Origin: Chryseobacterium gleum
GTDB lineage: Bacteria; Bacteroidota; Bacteroidia; Flavobacteriales_D; Crocinitomicaceae
Direction: 5' to 3'
Length of the DNA: 64,000 bases
NCBI GenBank assembly: GCA_945897805.1
Contig: CAMDFX010000010.1
Coordinates: 51,455 to 115,454 of the forward strand
The notes below the pieces were generated by a model. It was not told the DNA's origin. It did no database searches and worked only from the letters and a program-made list of their open reading frames with translations. The position numbers and the translations under genes are program-made. Shown piece after piece: positions 8,051-17,380 of this stretch. Position 1 is the first letter of the stretch. The number at the start of each line of letters is the position of its first letter.

Positions 8051-9499
8051 TTACCAATTTGATTTCATTTCTAGTGTATTTACACCTATATTATAAGCAT
8101 AAACGGCTGCTGGAACGTAGGTTATGTTTATATCGTCTATTGTTTTATTGTCTGATATATCAATGGTGGTTACCAATGTTGCTTTGAAATTATTTTGTTT
8201 GCAGAAATAAATTAAACTGCTCAATTCTTGTGGTTTTTCAACATAACGATTGCTCCATTTGATTTCTACGCACCATTGCGGTTTAAACAATTTGTTGTCT
8301 AACAAAACAATATCCACTTCTCCCTCGGAGCGTCCTTGTTTCCATCGTGCATATTTTAAATCGAGATTTTCACGGTGCATCCATTGCGAAAAAATAGCAG
8401 TTTCTACCATATTTCCCGTTTCTTTATCCGTGGCTACAATGGGTGAAAATAAAGCTGTACGCAAAGAAGAATTGGTCAAATAAACCTTAAAACTGGTTAC
8501 TCTTTTAAACTTTTTAGCGTTGTCATCAATCTTGTGGATTACTTTAATTAAAAATGCTGCTTCGAGATACGCTAAATACTTTTTTATAATTTCTTTCGCA
8601 ATACCACTGTCTTTTCCTAATCTTTCAAAAGAAAATTCGTTTCCTGTATTGTATGCCAAATAAGTAAAAAAACTATTTAATTCTTGCACGTCTTTGATGC
8701 CATATAAACTGGGTAAATCTCGAAGTAAAACTTTATCTACAATGTCATTTTTGACATATCGCCCCATATCGTTTTGTATCTTTTCTGACAAAACTACTTC
8801 AGGATAACCACCAAAATTGAGATAATGAAAAAATGCAGCATTGAATGCTTTGTTATCGTGTGTGGTGAAAAAAGGAATTTCTTTGCCGTTATAAATTATG
8901 TTTTTTGGTTGAACCAAATGGCTTAAACCTTTTAAATGAATGTATTCGTGAAAGGTGAGCGGTGGCAACATAAAATCGGTAAAACGACCTGCTCCACTCT
9001 CAGAACTTTGCAAACGCAGGGCAGCAGCAGCCGAACCAGACACGATAAATTTGGTTTTTGGATACAAGTCCACCAATACTTTCAGGTGGCGTTCCCAATC
9101 TTTGAGGTATTGAATTTCATCAAAAAACACAAAACAGCCTTCAATTGTATCTAATTGCACTGCTTCTTTTGCCAAAAGTAAGATGTCCTCTAAACTCAAA
9201 TGCATATAAATAGGGTTGTCAATACCTATGAAAAAGATTTTTCGCGGTTCAATTTTTTCATGGATTAACTCCTGTATGGTGTGGTACATCATGACGGTTT
9301 TCCCAACACGGCGTGGTCCCATAAGTACAACGGCACGCTTAATGTCGGTTTCCTTTACAAAAGGATAAAACAAATCAAAATACAGCCGTTTAGACATATC
9401 TTGATAAACCTGTTGCACGTTGCCCAAGGTCCACCAAGGATTTTCAAATTGCAAACGTTCTATTCTTTTGGATGTCGGAATAACAGTATCAAAACTCAT
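8051..9499 (-). CDS. AAA_14 / DUF4143 ATPase
   Basis: A 482-aa ATPase. Residues about 55-200 are an AAA_14 domain with Walker A GPRRVGKT and Walker B CFVFFDEIQYLKDW, followed by the SGSAAAAL sensor segment. The C-terminal half is the DUF4143 region, with a restriction-endonuclease-like EIKWSNR near residue 425. Proteins of this type are common, often strain-variable, in Bacteroidota and archaea; they are sometimes called DEXX-box ATPases and their function is not established. It is a single-gene unit between the tRNA and rlmF. A TACATTTG box lies at 9519-9526, about 20 bp before the start, without a clear -33 element. Confidence 0.88.
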   Translation of the reverse strand: MSFDTVIPTSKRIERLQFENPWWTLGNVQQVYQDMSKRLYFDLFYPFVKETDIKRAVVLMGPRRVGKTVMMYHTIQELIHEKIEPRKIFFIGIDNPIYMHLSLEDILLLAKEAVQLDTIEGCFVFFDEIQYLKDWERHLKVLVDLYPKTKFIVSGSAAAALRLQSSESGAGRFTDFMLPPLTFHEYIHLKGLSHLVQPKNIIYNGKEIPFFTTHDNKAFNAAFFHYLNFGGYPEVVLSEKIQNDMGRYVKNDIVDKVLLRDLPSLYGIKDVQELNSFFTYLAYNTGNEFSFERLGKDSGIAKEIIKKYLAYLEAAFLIKVIHKIDDNAKKFKRVTSFKVYLTNSSLRTALFSPIVATDKETGNMVETAIFSQWMHRENLDLKYARWKQGRSEGEVDIVLLDNKLFKPQWCVEIKWSNRYVEKPQELSSLIYFCKQNNFKATLVTTIDISDNKTIDDINITYVPAAVYAYNIGVNTLEMKSNW

Positions 9500-9776
9500 A
9501 ATAATGCTTATTTTTACACAAATGTAATAATAAGTAGTTTAAAAATATCTTATTTTGACAAAAATGTAAATTTAAGCAGAAAATAGGATAAAAAAATACT
9601 TATTATTGCGGTGTTTTGTGGTGGAGGATTTTTATTTTTAGGTTTTCCAAATGGATTAATTATTAATGACCAATCACTTTTTCTTGATTTAGCATTTACG
9701 TTGAAGTTTGAAAAGGTGAGCCACCTAAATTTAAATCGTTCTAATTTTATTATGATTTTAACTATCTTCACAATTC

Positions 9777-10721
9777 ATGAATCCTTCTAAAATCCCTCAT
9801 CCCCAAATCAAATCAAACTTACACCCGCGAAGTAAACACCGCGAGCGCTATGATTTCGCCTCATTAATTTCAACTTGCGCAGCATTAAAACCTTTCGTGC
9901 AAGCCAACAAATTTGGTGAAGAGTCAATCGATTTCTCAAATCCTCTAGCGGTAAAAACTTTGAATCAAGCGTTGCTTCAGCATTTTTATGGAATTGAATA
10001 TTGGGATATTCCTGCGGATTTTTTGACGCCACCGATTCCTGGAAGGGCAGATTATGTGCACTATTTGGCTCATTTAATCGACCAGAAACTTACTGCGAAG
10101 AATGGCAAAATTCGTTGTTTAGACATCGGTGTGGGCGCGAATTGCATTTATCCAATTATTGGAGTGACGGTTTATAATTGGCAATTTGTAGGCGCGGAAA
10201 TTGAGTCAAAAGCATTGGAAGCTGCACAAAAGATTGTCGATTCAAATGAAGTTTTGAGGGGAAATATTGAATTGCGTTTGCAAGCCAATGTCAAGTCAAT
10301 TTTCACCGGAATCATCGCGCCGCAAGATCGTTTTGATGTGACTATTTGTAATCCCCCATTTCATGTATCGAAAGAGGCAGCGGAAACGGGAACGAAGCGA
10401 AAAATCAAGAATTTAACGAGTCAAAAAAATAATAAAACTATTTTAAATTTTGGAGGTCAAAGCAACGAACTTTGGTGCGATGGCGGAGAAGCGAGTTTCA
10501 TTCACCAAATGATTCACGAAAGTGTTTTATTTTCCAACAATTGCGCTTGGTTTTCTACTTTGGTTTCTAAAAAAGAAAACTTGCGCGGTTTTGTAAAATC
10601 TTTGCAAAAAATCCCTGTCACGAAATATCAAATCGTCGAGATGCAACAAGGCAACAAAACGAGTCGTTTCATTGCCTGGAGTTTTTTGTCTGATATAGAA
10701 TTGAAAACATGGGGAAAATAA
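9777..10721 (+). CDS. rlmF: 23S rRNA (adenine(1618)-N6)-methyltransferase
   Basis: A 314-aa protein that resembles RlmF over its whole length: the basic N-terminus HPRSKHRERYDF, GIEYWDIPADFLTPPIPGRADYVHYLAHLI, the SAM-binding segment CLDIGVGANCIYPIIG, and the CNPPFH catalytic motif of N6-adenine methyltransferases near residue 192. It would methylate A1618 of 23S rRNA using S-adenosylmethionine. The start follows a 277-bp gap with no other convincing gene; the sequence TATCTTCA just upstream is a poor -7 box. It converges with the AAA+ gene only 10 bp downstream. Confidence 0.95.
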   Translation: MNPSKIPHPQIKSNLHPRSKHRERYDFASLISTCAALKPFVQANKFGEESIDFSNPLAVKTLNQALLQHFYGIEYWDIPADFLTPPIPGRADYVHYLAHLIDQKLTAKNGKIRCLDIGVGANCIYPIIGVTVYNWQFVGAEIESKALEAAQKIVDSNEVLRGNIELRLQANVKSIFTGIIAPQDRFDVTICNPPFHVSKEAAETGTKRKIKNLTSQKNNKTILNFGGQSNELWCDGGEASFIHQMIHESVLFSNNCAWFSTLVSKKENLRGFVKSLQKIPVTKYQIVEMQQGNKTSRFIAWSFLSDIELKTWGK

Positions 10722-10731
10722 ATCCCTGAAT

Positions 10732-12192
10732 TTAGATGCTTCCTTTCATATAATCACTGAAACGATCGCGGTAACTAACGCCACTTTCGGCAGCAGATTT
10801 GCTTAATTTTTTGCTTTCAACCAATCCCCAAAGTACAAATTCTTTCAGAAAATGTTTGTCTTCATTTTGAATTCTTGGTTGATATTTTTGAATCAATTTT
10901 TCCAATGGTTCGATCGCATCTAATTGCGCAAAATAGGTGGCATCATCCGCCTCTTGACTTAGATGAACTTCGTCTGCCTCGAAAAACCAATCAACGATGT
11001 CTTGATATGGACCTTTCATATCTTCTTTCTCCAATTTTTCCACTTTCGGAAAATAGGATCCGAAAAGCGTTTTAATTGAATCGTTAATTAATTGCTCAGC
11101 CACAAAAAGTGAACCTTCTTGTTCGCCTTCATAAACCAATTCCATTTTGCCAGTCAATGCAGGAATGATGCCAATGAAGTCACTCAATCTGACTGTTGTT
11201 TTTGGATTTCCGCCACGCAAACTTCTCAATTCGGCCGTACTAATTAAATTTTCGAAAGCAGAAATACTCATTCTGGCACTTACGCCACTTTTTGTATCGA
11301 TAAAATCACTGTCGCGAGCTTCAAAACCAATTTGTTCGATAATATCCATTGCCAAAGATGGCACGTAAATATTCTCTTTTTGCTTGCCAACTAATTTGGC
11401 TTCTTGCGCAGTAATTTTTCTTGCAATTTCAATGCTTTCGGGATAATGCGTCAAAATTTGGGAACCAATTCTGTCTTTTAAAGGTGTTACAATACTTCCA
11501 CGATTGGTATAATCTTCTGGATTTGCGGTAAAAACAAACTGAATATCCAACGGAAAACGCAATTGAAAACCACGAATTTGAATGTCGCCTTCTTGCAGAA
11601 TATTGAACAGCGCAACTTGAATTCGCGCTTGTAAATCTGGCAATTCGTTGATCACAAAAATGCAACGATTCGCTCGTGGAATCATACCAAAGTGAATCAC
11701 ACGTTCGTCTGCATAAGACAATTTCATGTTTGCCGCACGAATGGGGTCAACATCTCCGATTAAATCTGAGATTGTAACATCAGGTGTTGCCAATTTTTCT
11801 GCAAAACGATCATTTCTATGCAACCAAGAAATAGGTGTTTTATCTCCCAGTTCTGCGATTAAATCTTTCGCAAAGCGAGAAAGTGGACTCATTGGATCGT
11901 CGTTCACCTCAGAACCTTGAACAACAGGAATCCATTCGTCCAATAAATTGACCATTTGGCGCGCAATTCTTGTTTTTGCTTGTCCACGTAAACCCAATAA
12001 ATTGATGTTGTGTTTAGATAAAATCGCTCTTTCCAATTCTGGAATAACCGAATTTTCGTAACCGTGGATACCTTCAAAAGTTGGTTTTTTGGCTTGAATA
12101 AGTGCGACTAAATTGTCTCTTAATTCTTCTTTGATTGATTTGGTTTGATAACCTGATTTCTTTAAATCGCCGAGTGTTTGAATATTTGTCAT
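10732..12192 (-). CDS. ChlI/MoxR-like AAA+ ATPase
   Basis: A 486-aa AAA+ protein of the magnesium-chelatase-like group. Walker A is GLRGQAKT at residues 67-74. The Walker B equivalent is CIFVINE at 177-183, with Asn where most AAA+ ATPases have Asp. The segment VFTANPEDYTNRGSIVTPLKDRIGS is the sensor-1/arginine-finger region. It lies 20 bp after a VWA gene. The AAA+ plus VWA pairing parallels ChlI/ChlD and MoxR/VWA modules, but no porphyrin or chlorophyll genes are present, so I infer a chaperone-like remodelling pair and not a chelatase. The substrate is unknown. Confidence 0.85.
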   Translation of the reverse strand: MTNIQTLGDLKKSGYQTKSIKEELRDNLVALIQAKKPTFEGIHGYENSVIPELERAILSKHNINLLGLRGQAKTRIARQMVNLLDEWIPVVQGSEVNDDPMSPLSRFAKDLIAELGDKTPISWLHRNDRFAEKLATPDVTISDLIGDVDPIRAANMKLSYADERVIHFGMIPRANRCIFVINELPDLQARIQVALFNILQEGDIQIRGFQLRFPLDIQFVFTANPEDYTNRGSIVTPLKDRIGSQILTHYPESIEIARKITAQEAKLVGKQKENIYVPSLAMDIIEQIGFEARDSDFIDTKSGVSARMSISAFENLISTAELRSLRGGNPKTTVRLSDFIGIIPALTGKMELVYEGEQEGSLFVAEQLINDSIKTLFGSYFPKVEKLEKEDMKGPYQDIVDWFFEADEVHLSQEADDATYFAQLDAIEPLEKLIQKYQPRIQNEDKHFLKEFVLWGLVESKKLSKSAAESGVSYRDRFSDYMKGSI

Positions 12193-12212
12193 TTTGCTAA
12201 TATTGTTGTTGT

Positions 12213-13331
12213 TTAACCTCTAATTCTTTTGATTCGATTGGTTTGATAATCTTCAAAAATCATTTCACCCAAACCTTGTAATCCTGTGTAAAATGCTTTT
12301 CCTTGATTGGCTTCTGTGAAACGTTGCACGAATTGTCGCAAATAAGGATCCTGAGCAATCATGAATGTGGTGATGGGAATATGCAATTTGCGCGCTTGTT
12401 GGGCTGTTGTGTAGCATTTATCCACAATGTATGAATCTAGCCCATTGCTGTTCATGTAATAATCGCCATTTGGTTCTTTGACGCAACTTGGTTTTCCGTC
12501 GGTAATCATGAAAATTTGCTTGTTGGTATTTCTTTTTCGTCGCAAAATATCCATGGCCAATTGCAAACCAGCCACTGTATTTGTGTGATAAGGACCTACT
12601 TGCAAATAAGGTAAATCTTTGGCTTCGATAACCCAAGCATCATTTCCAAAAACTAGAATGTCAATAGAATCTTTTGGATAACGCGTTTTGATCAATTCAG
12701 AAAGCGCCATCGCTACTTTTTTGGCAGGCGTAATTCTATCTTCGCCATACAAAATCATGCTGTGACTGATATCAATCATCAAAACAGTGCTCATTTGCGC
12801 TTTGAAATGGCTTTCTTCGACAATCAAATCTCTTTCTGTCAATTGAAATTCGCCGATTCCGTTGTTGATTTGCGCATTTCTTATACTTTCAGTCATGGAA
12901 ATACGTTCTAGGGAATCACCAAAGTTGTAATCACGAAATTCACCAGTTTGTTCATCACCTTTGCCGCTGTATTTGGTCGAATGATTTCCAGCACCACTTT
13001 TTTTGATATTCCCAAAAATGTGATTCAGCGCTTGTTTGCGGATGGCTCTTTCTGTTTTGGCAGTAATTTCTGTGCCACCTTCGCCATCTTTTCCCTCTTT
13101 ATCTTTGATGTAGCGTTTTTTTCGCAAATCTTCAATGAAATCGTCGATTGTATATTCCGCAGTCGTAAGATTATATTCTTTATCTAAGACACGCAGCCAA
13201 TCAATCGCTTCATCAAAATCGCCGGAAGTGTGCGTGATTAATTCAGTGAAAATCTCAAAAAGACGATCAAATGGGGATTGTTCTGGTGCTTGATAAGGTT
13301 TAAATACAAATCCTCTTCCTTTATTTTCCAT
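12213..13331 (-). CDS. VWA domain protein, partner of AAA+ ATPase
   Basis: A 372-aa protein. The N-terminal half is helical and charged (a Gly/Lys-rich linker around 110-130). The C-terminal half is a von Willebrand A domain with a full metal-site motif DISHS (Asp187, Ser189, Ser191) and a later TDGKPS loop. No signal peptide or membrane helix, so it should be cytoplasmic. It is followed after 20 bp by the ChlI-like ATPase, which makes a ChlD/CoxE-like role as the substrate adaptor of that ATPase likely. The gap before it contains a 9-bp inverted repeat. Confidence 0.85.
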   Translation of the reverse strand: MENKGRGFVFKPYQAPEQSPFDRLFEIFTELITHTSGDFDEAIDWLRVLDKEYNLTTAEYTIDDFIEDLRKKRYIKDKEGKDGEGGTEITAKTERAIRKQALNHIFGNIKKSGAGNHSTKYSGKGDEQTGEFRDYNFGDSLERISMTESIRNAQINNGIGEFQLTERDLIVEESHFKAQMSTVLMIDISHSMILYGEDRITPAKKVAMALSELIKTRYPKDSIDILVFGNDAWVIEAKDLPYLQVGPYHTNTVAGLQLAMDILRRKRNTNKQIFMITDGKPSCVKEPNGDYYMNSNGLDSYIVDKCYTTAQQARKLHIPITTFMIAQDPYLRQFVQRFTEANQGKAFYTGLQGLGEMIFEDYQTNRIKRIRG

Positions 13332-13338
13332 ACTGCTT

Positions 13339-13386
13339 GTTGTATTAGGTTAACAATTAAAGTGAAGAGATGTTTAATAATACAAC
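13339..13386. repeat. 9-bp inverted repeat in intergenic gap
   Basis: GTTGTATTA (13339-13347) and TAATACAAC (13378-13386) are perfect inverted copies 30 nt apart in the short gap between the VWA gene and the membrane protein gene. No T-tract follows on either strand, so it is not an obvious terminator. It may be an operator or chance. Confidence 0.35.
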
Positions 13387-13398
13387 AGATTTATTGTC

Positions 13399-14073
13399 TT
13401 AAAATTCTTTAAATCCTTCTGAAAAGAAAACTTTGTCTCTGTCAACAATTTGTTCGATTGTTTCTCTGAATGAAGTTCTATTTTCTGCTGCAACCGCATC
13501 GATCGGAATGGCGATTTGTAGTTCCTTGATGTAGTCAAAAAATAAGCTTTGTTGCTGTGTACTCACTTTTCTTAAACCTGAAAAATAGATGATTTTTACA
13601 TCCCGATCGGCCACAACGATGGCGTTTTTGGTAATTCCAACGCGAAATTTATTTCTACTTGTACCATAAATTTCAAAAATTAAATGGTCGATTCCAAGAA
13701 TCAAATATACTGCAGAAATTGGCCATGATTGTGGGGTAATTGAATAAGTGCCAATTGCTAAAAACAAATGCATGACCGCTTCCAGATTCAAGTACATATT
13801 GGCCTGGCGAATTCTAGATTTTCCCATTGGGTAATTCCATTGAAAACGAGAGATTTGAGAAACCATGCGCATTCCTGTCCATCTTTTCATGGATCTTCTT
13901 CCGCCCACGGTCAATAAAATGGCACCAAATCCAAGAAAAATTTCTTGTTTGAAAGGGATATTGTTTCCCGTAGTTTTTAGAAATTCCACGGGGAAATCAA
14001 AACCAATATAGACAACGAATGCCAGTGCAGGAAATGAAATTAATAGCAATAAAATGTTTACGAATTTATTCAT
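13399..14073 (-). CDS. Hypothetical membrane protein
   Basis: A 224-aa protein I do not recognise. Two hydrophobic segments lie near the N-terminus (about residues 5-25 and 44-58), and another pair around 100-135; the C-terminal third is soluble. The part RNKFRVGITKNAIVVADRDVKIIYFSGLRKVSTQQQSLFFDYI looks like a small beta-rich domain similar in pattern to bacterial PH domains. Its start overlaps the end of the DUF349 gene by 4 bp (ATGA), so the two are co-translated. Confidence 0.75.
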   Translation of the reverse strand: MNKFVNILLLLISFPALAFVVYIGFDFPVEFLKTTGNNIPFKQEIFLGFGAILLTVGGRRSMKRWTGMRMVSQISRFQWNYPMGKSRIRQANMYLNLEAVMHLFLAIGTYSITPQSWPISAVYLILGIDHLIFEIYGTSRNKFRVGITKNAIVVADRDVKIIYFSGLRKVSTQQQSLFFDYIKELQIAIPIDAVAAENRTSFRETIEQIVDRDKVFFSEGFKEF

Positions 14074-15776
14074 TCGTTCAGAAGCTTAATTTTGCGTTGA
14101 TAATCTTCAATTTTGCGCTTTGCACCATTGATTTTCGATTCAATTTCTTTGATCATGGCATCGGCACCTTTTGATTTGGCGAAGAAACCTAAATTATTTT
14201 CGTATTGATTGACTTCTTGCTTCAAATTTTGAACCTGCAATTGCATGTCTTTGCGCTCGCGGTCAATCATTTTGTCTGCATTTGGATTGGCTTTCAAAGA
14301 ATCCATTTTTGCTTGAAACATTACGGCGTTTTTTTCAGCACCTTCCAATTTTAATTTCGTATAATGTGCATCAATGGCCGTTTTATATGCATTGTACACG
14401 TTGTCTTTTTCTTTGAATGGCACTTTTCCAACGGCATTGAAAGCAGCTGAAAACTCTTTCAAATCATCCAAGGCTTTTATTTTATTGTCGCCAATTTCAT
14501 AGGTTTCAATCTTCGAAATGATGTCCAATTTTGCAGCCAAATTGGTTTCATTCAATTTGTCAGATTCTTCAAAATGTTTTTGTTTTGCATTAAAAAACGC
14601 ATCACAAGCACCTCTAAAATCTTTCCAAAGCTGTTGTTCATTTCGTTGACCAGCATTTCCCAGTTTTTTCCAATCTTGTTGTAATTTCACAATGGCTTCA
14701 GAAGTTGCTTTCCAATCGGTAGAATTTTTCAAAGATTGAACTTTTTCAACCAATTGTTTTTTCTGATTGCCAACTTCATCAAATTGGGAACGAATTGCTT
14801 CAAAAAACGCTTTCTTTTTAGCAAAAAACGCATCACATTCTATTCTAAAAGCAGCCCATAATTCCTCGTTTTCCTTTTTGGTTCCAAAACCGATTTTCTT
14901 CCAACCGTCCTGAAATTGCAACAATGTTTTGGTCAATTCTTCCCATTCTTTGGTTGTAGTAACTTCTTCAATGGAAGCAATAAAAGTTTTAGTTTCCTCT
15001 AAAAGGGCTTGTTTTTTCTCGATATTTAAGCGCAATTCTTCCCGCTTTACTTCATAGAATTCATGAATTTTGGCGTAAATTACTTTTACAGCCTCCCAAT
15101 AAGCATTTTTGACATTTTCCCATTCTTCTTGCGGAACCGGTCCAGTTTCATCAAATTCGTTTTGCAATGCTTTGATGGACGCTTCCATTTCCTTCACTGA
15201 TTCTGAAGAATGTAATGCTTTGATTTTTGCGACTAATTCCGTCTTAATTTGAAAATTCCGTTTCAAATCGTGTTCTTTCAATTCGCGGTAAATCTTCAAA
15301 TTGAAAAAGAAAGACTCTAATAATTTAGAATATTCTTGCTGTATTTCTTGTCTTTTTTCGCGTATTACGTCACCGGATTGTTTCCAAGCTTCGTGGATTT
15401 CTTTGTAAGTTGAAACCGCAACACCAATATTTTCTTCCTCTTGAATCAAGGTTTTCAATCTTTCGATTAAATTCTTTTTCAAGCGCATGTTGGCTTCTTG
15501 CTCTAATTTCTTTGCTGTGGAAACCGCTGTTTTTTGATTGCGATATGCATTGTAAATCGAATAAAAATCGTCCTTCAATGGGTCCAGCATTCTTTCATAA
15601 ATCGCAGTATCGCCTTCTGATTGAGATTCTAAGAATGCAACTTGTTTCAATCGCTCCTCTTCAATGCAAAAATCTTCAAATTTGCTTTTTAATTCATTCA
15701 CATCGCGACTTACAGACAAAACGTCTTCTTGAGAAGTGAATGCTTTTAATTGTTCAATAAAATCTGTTTTTTCCAT
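14070..15776 (-). CDS. DUF349 repeat protein
   Basis: A 568-aa, highly charged, almost wholly helical protein. I count about five DUF349 units, each with the pattern W/F-K-x-x-G followed by a helix ending in AFF or similar: WKQSGDVIREKR, FDETGPVPQEEW, WKKIGFGTKKENEELW, WKKLGNAGQRNEQQLW and FNAVGKVPFKEKDN. The last ~80 residues form a coiled coil. No signal peptide, so cytoplasmic. DUF349 proteins are widespread in Bacteroidota and have no firmly established role. It lies 11 bp after a PfkB-type kinase gene and overlaps the next gene by 4 bp. Confidence 0.92.
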   Translation of the reverse strand: MEKTDFIEQLKAFTSQEDVLSVSRDVNELKSKFEDFCIEEERLKQVAFLESQSEGDTAIYERMLDPLKDDFYSIYNAYRNQKTAVSTAKKLEQEANMRLKKNLIERLKTLIQEEENIGVAVSTYKEIHEAWKQSGDVIREKRQEIQQEYSKLLESFFFNLKIYRELKEHDLKRNFQIKTELVAKIKALHSSESVKEMEASIKALQNEFDETGPVPQEEWENVKNAYWEAVKVIYAKIHEFYEVKREELRLNIEKKQALLEETKTFIASIEEVTTTKEWEELTKTLLQFQDGWKKIGFGTKKENEELWAAFRIECDAFFAKKKAFFEAIRSQFDEVGNQKKQLVEKVQSLKNSTDWKATSEAIVKLQQDWKKLGNAGQRNEQQLWKDFRGACDAFFNAKQKHFEESDKLNETNLAAKLDIISKIETYEIGDNKIKALDDLKEFSAAFNAVGKVPFKEKDNVYNAYKTAIDAHYTKLKLEGAEKNAVMFQAKMDSLKANPNADKMIDRERKDMQLQVQNLKQEVNQYENNLGFFAKSKGADAMIKEIESKINGAKRKIEDYQRKIKLLNE

Positions 15777-15787
15777 AGCTCAAAAGC

Positions 15788-16717
15788 TTAATCTACTTGG
15801 TATGTCATTTCAAAATTAGCCAAAGAAACAAACTGCTGAATGCGGTTATCCAAGTCTGATTGTGAAATATTAGTCAATTTTTCAGTTCCAAATTTTTCTA
15901 CACAAAAGGAAGCCAAAGCAGAACCTGCAATGATTGCTCTTTTCATATTTTCAAACGAAATATCATTTGTGCTTGCGATGTATCCCATAAATCCTCCTGC
16001 AAAAGTATCTCCAGCACCTGTTGGATCAAAAACTTCCTCTAACGGCAATGCTGGCGCTGCGAAAATTTGTTCTCCGTGAAACAACAAAGCGCCGTGCTCT
16101 CCTTTTTTGATAATCAAATATTTTGGTCCCATTGCGCGAATAACTTTGGATGCTTTTACTAGCGAACTTTCACCTGAAAGTTGTCTCGCTTCTTCATCGT
16201 TTATGATTAACAAATCAATCACAGATAAAGTTTGTTTCAAGTCTTCCAAAGCAATGTCCATCCAAAAATTCATGGTATCCATGGCGATTAATTTTGGTCT
16301 TTCAGTCAAACGCTCAACCACCAATTTTTGAACTTGTGGGCTCAAATTTCCCAACATTAAATATTCAGTTCCTTGATATTCTGCTGGAATAATTGGGTCA
16401 AAATGTTCCAATACATTCAACTCAGTGATCAAAGTATCTCTAGTGTTCATGTCGTTGTGGTACTTTCCTGACCAGAAAAACGATTTTTCTCCTTGTTTGA
16501 TTTGCAAGCCAGCTAAATCAACTCCGCGAGAAGACAAAGTGTCAATCATTGATTGTGGAAAATCATCTCCAACAACAGCAACGATGCGTTGATTTTTCTC
16601 AAAAAAGGAAGCTGCGAGCGAAATGTACGTCGCTGCACCACCGATTATTTTATCTGTTTTTCCAAATGGAGTCTCAATTGCATCAAAAGCAACACTCCCA
16701 ACAGTAAGTAAACTCAT
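15788..16717 (-). CDS. PfkB-family sugar/nucleoside kinase
   Basis: A 309-aa ribokinase-family kinase. The N-terminal GGAATYISLAASFF segment corresponds to the substrate-binding signature. The C-terminal motif DPTGAGDTFAGGF contains the predicted catalytic base Asp237. The family phosphorylates sugars or nucleosides with ATP; the substrate cannot be read from sequence. The ATG is conserved for the family (short strand before GSVAFD). The promoter side carries a TACCTTTG -7 box and a duplicated 16-bp sequence. It heads a minus-strand run through DUF349, the membrane protein, VWA and AAA+ genes. Confidence 0.9.
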   Translation of the reverse strand: MSLLTVGSVAFDAIETPFGKTDKIIGGAATYISLAASFFEKNQRIVAVVGDDFPQSMIDTLSSRGVDLAGLQIKQGEKSFFWSGKYHNDMNTRDTLITELNVLEHFDPIIPAEYQGTEYLMLGNLSPQVQKLVVERLTERPKLIAMDTMNFWMDIALEDLKQTLSVIDLLIINDEEARQLSGESSLVKASKVIRAMGPKYLIIKKGEHGALLFHGEQIFAAPALPLEEVFDPTGAGDTFAGGFMGYIASTNDISFENMKRAIIAGSALASFCVEKFGTEKLTNISQSDLDNRIQQFVSLANFEMTYQVD

Positions 16718-16721
16718 GTAT

Positions 16722-16754
16722 AAATGTCTAAATTATTTAAATGTCTAAATTATT
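16722..16754. repeat. Tandem 17-bp duplication in kinase leader
   Basis: The sequence AAATGTCTAAATTATT occurs at 16722-16737 and again at 16739-16754, giving a 17-bp period. It lies between the -7 box and the start of the kinase gene. Similar GTCTAAT-containing sequences occur at 42394-42434 and 60830-61230. Confidence 0.6.
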
Positions 16755-16760
16755 GAAGTG

Positions 16761-16768
16761 CAAAGGTA
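16761..16768 (-). promoter_or_regulatory. -7 box of the PfkB-type kinase operon
   Basis: TACCTTTG on the minus strand matches TAnnTTTG, 44 bp before the start codon. No clear -33 element. Confidence 0.45.
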
Positions 16769-16833
16769 GGCAAAAAAAGATTGGAAATGTTGCAGGGAAT
16801 GTGGTGAAATGTTAAGGTTTTGTTGATTTCAAA

Positions 16834-17196
16834 TTAAACACTCATTTTCATCCAGAGTAAAATGCCAATGCCAAAGATGAGCGAAATTAAAATATTTGAA
16901 AACGCCCATATCCATTGTCCTTGTTGAATTAAATCAACCGTTTCTTTGCTCCATGAAGAGAAAGTGCTGAAACCACCGCAAAAACCGGTTATTAATAAAG
17001 GTGAAATCCAAGCAGTGGATTCTAGTTTATCTTTAAATCCATAAACGGTAATTCCCAAAATTATGCACGCCAAAATATTGGAAGTAAAAGTCGCAATTGG
17101 TAAATTTCCTGCATATATTTTTTGAGCGCCGAGACTCACGCCGTAGCGAGAAATACTTCCTAAACCTCCGCCAATAAAAACCCAAATGAAATTCAT
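16834..17196 (-). CDS. crcB: Fluoride channel CrcB/FluC
   Basis: A 120-aa membrane protein with four hydrophobic helices and the family signatures GGGLGSISRYG at the N-terminus, ATFTSN in the second helix, and GFCGGFSTFS (71-80), which lines the fluoride pathway. CrcB/FluC dimers export fluoride and protect the cell from its toxicity. The length is normal. I looked for a fluoride riboswitch upstream and saw none. It stands alone, 117 bp from the kinase gene on the same strand. Confidence 0.93.
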   Translation of the reverse strand: MNFIWVFIGGGLGSISRYGVSLGAQKIYAGNLPIATFTSNILACIILGITVYGFKDKLESTAWISPLLITGFCGGFSTFSSWSKETVDLIQQGQWIWAFSNILISLIFGIGILLWMKMSV

Positions 17197-17334
17197 GAGA
17201 TAATTTTGAACGAAAATAGTTATTTTCTTAAAATTGGGGATTTATTTATTTCGGTAAACTCACAACAAGTATTTTAAAATGCTGACTAATAATTTAAGTT
17301 ACACCTCCAAATTATCTTTCAATTCTAGATTTTT

Positions 17335-17380
17335 ACTTTTCTTTCCTTGATGAAAGAAAAGTAACAAAAGAAAAATCAAG
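17335..17380 (+). repeat. Dispersed hairpin repeat, copy A
   Basis: An 11-bp stem (ACTTTTCTTTC with GAAAGAAAAGT, loop CTTGAT) followed by AACAAAAGAAAAATCAAG. Copy B at 42117-42167 has the same layout: hairpin, CTTGAT in the loop region, then CAAAGAAAAAATCAAAG. Confidence 0.6.

Noticed and set aside
7780..9499. Genomic island integrated at tRNA-Leu
   Set aside because: No integrase gene and no repeat of the tRNA 3' end was found downstream; the AAA_14 gene alone is weak evidence.
9550..9771. 73-codon minus-strand frame between the AAA_14 gene and rlmF
   Set aside because: Low-complexity Lys/Phe/Ile-rich translation, no recognisable domain and no clear ribosome-binding site.
10732..13331. Magnesium chelatase for chlorophyll synthesis
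   Set aside because: Only the AAA+ and VWA folds are shared; no ChlH subunit or porphyrin genes are present.
17197..17300. Fluoride riboswitch upstream of crcB
   Set aside because: I could not find the conserved pseudoknot pattern in the sequence before the crcB start.
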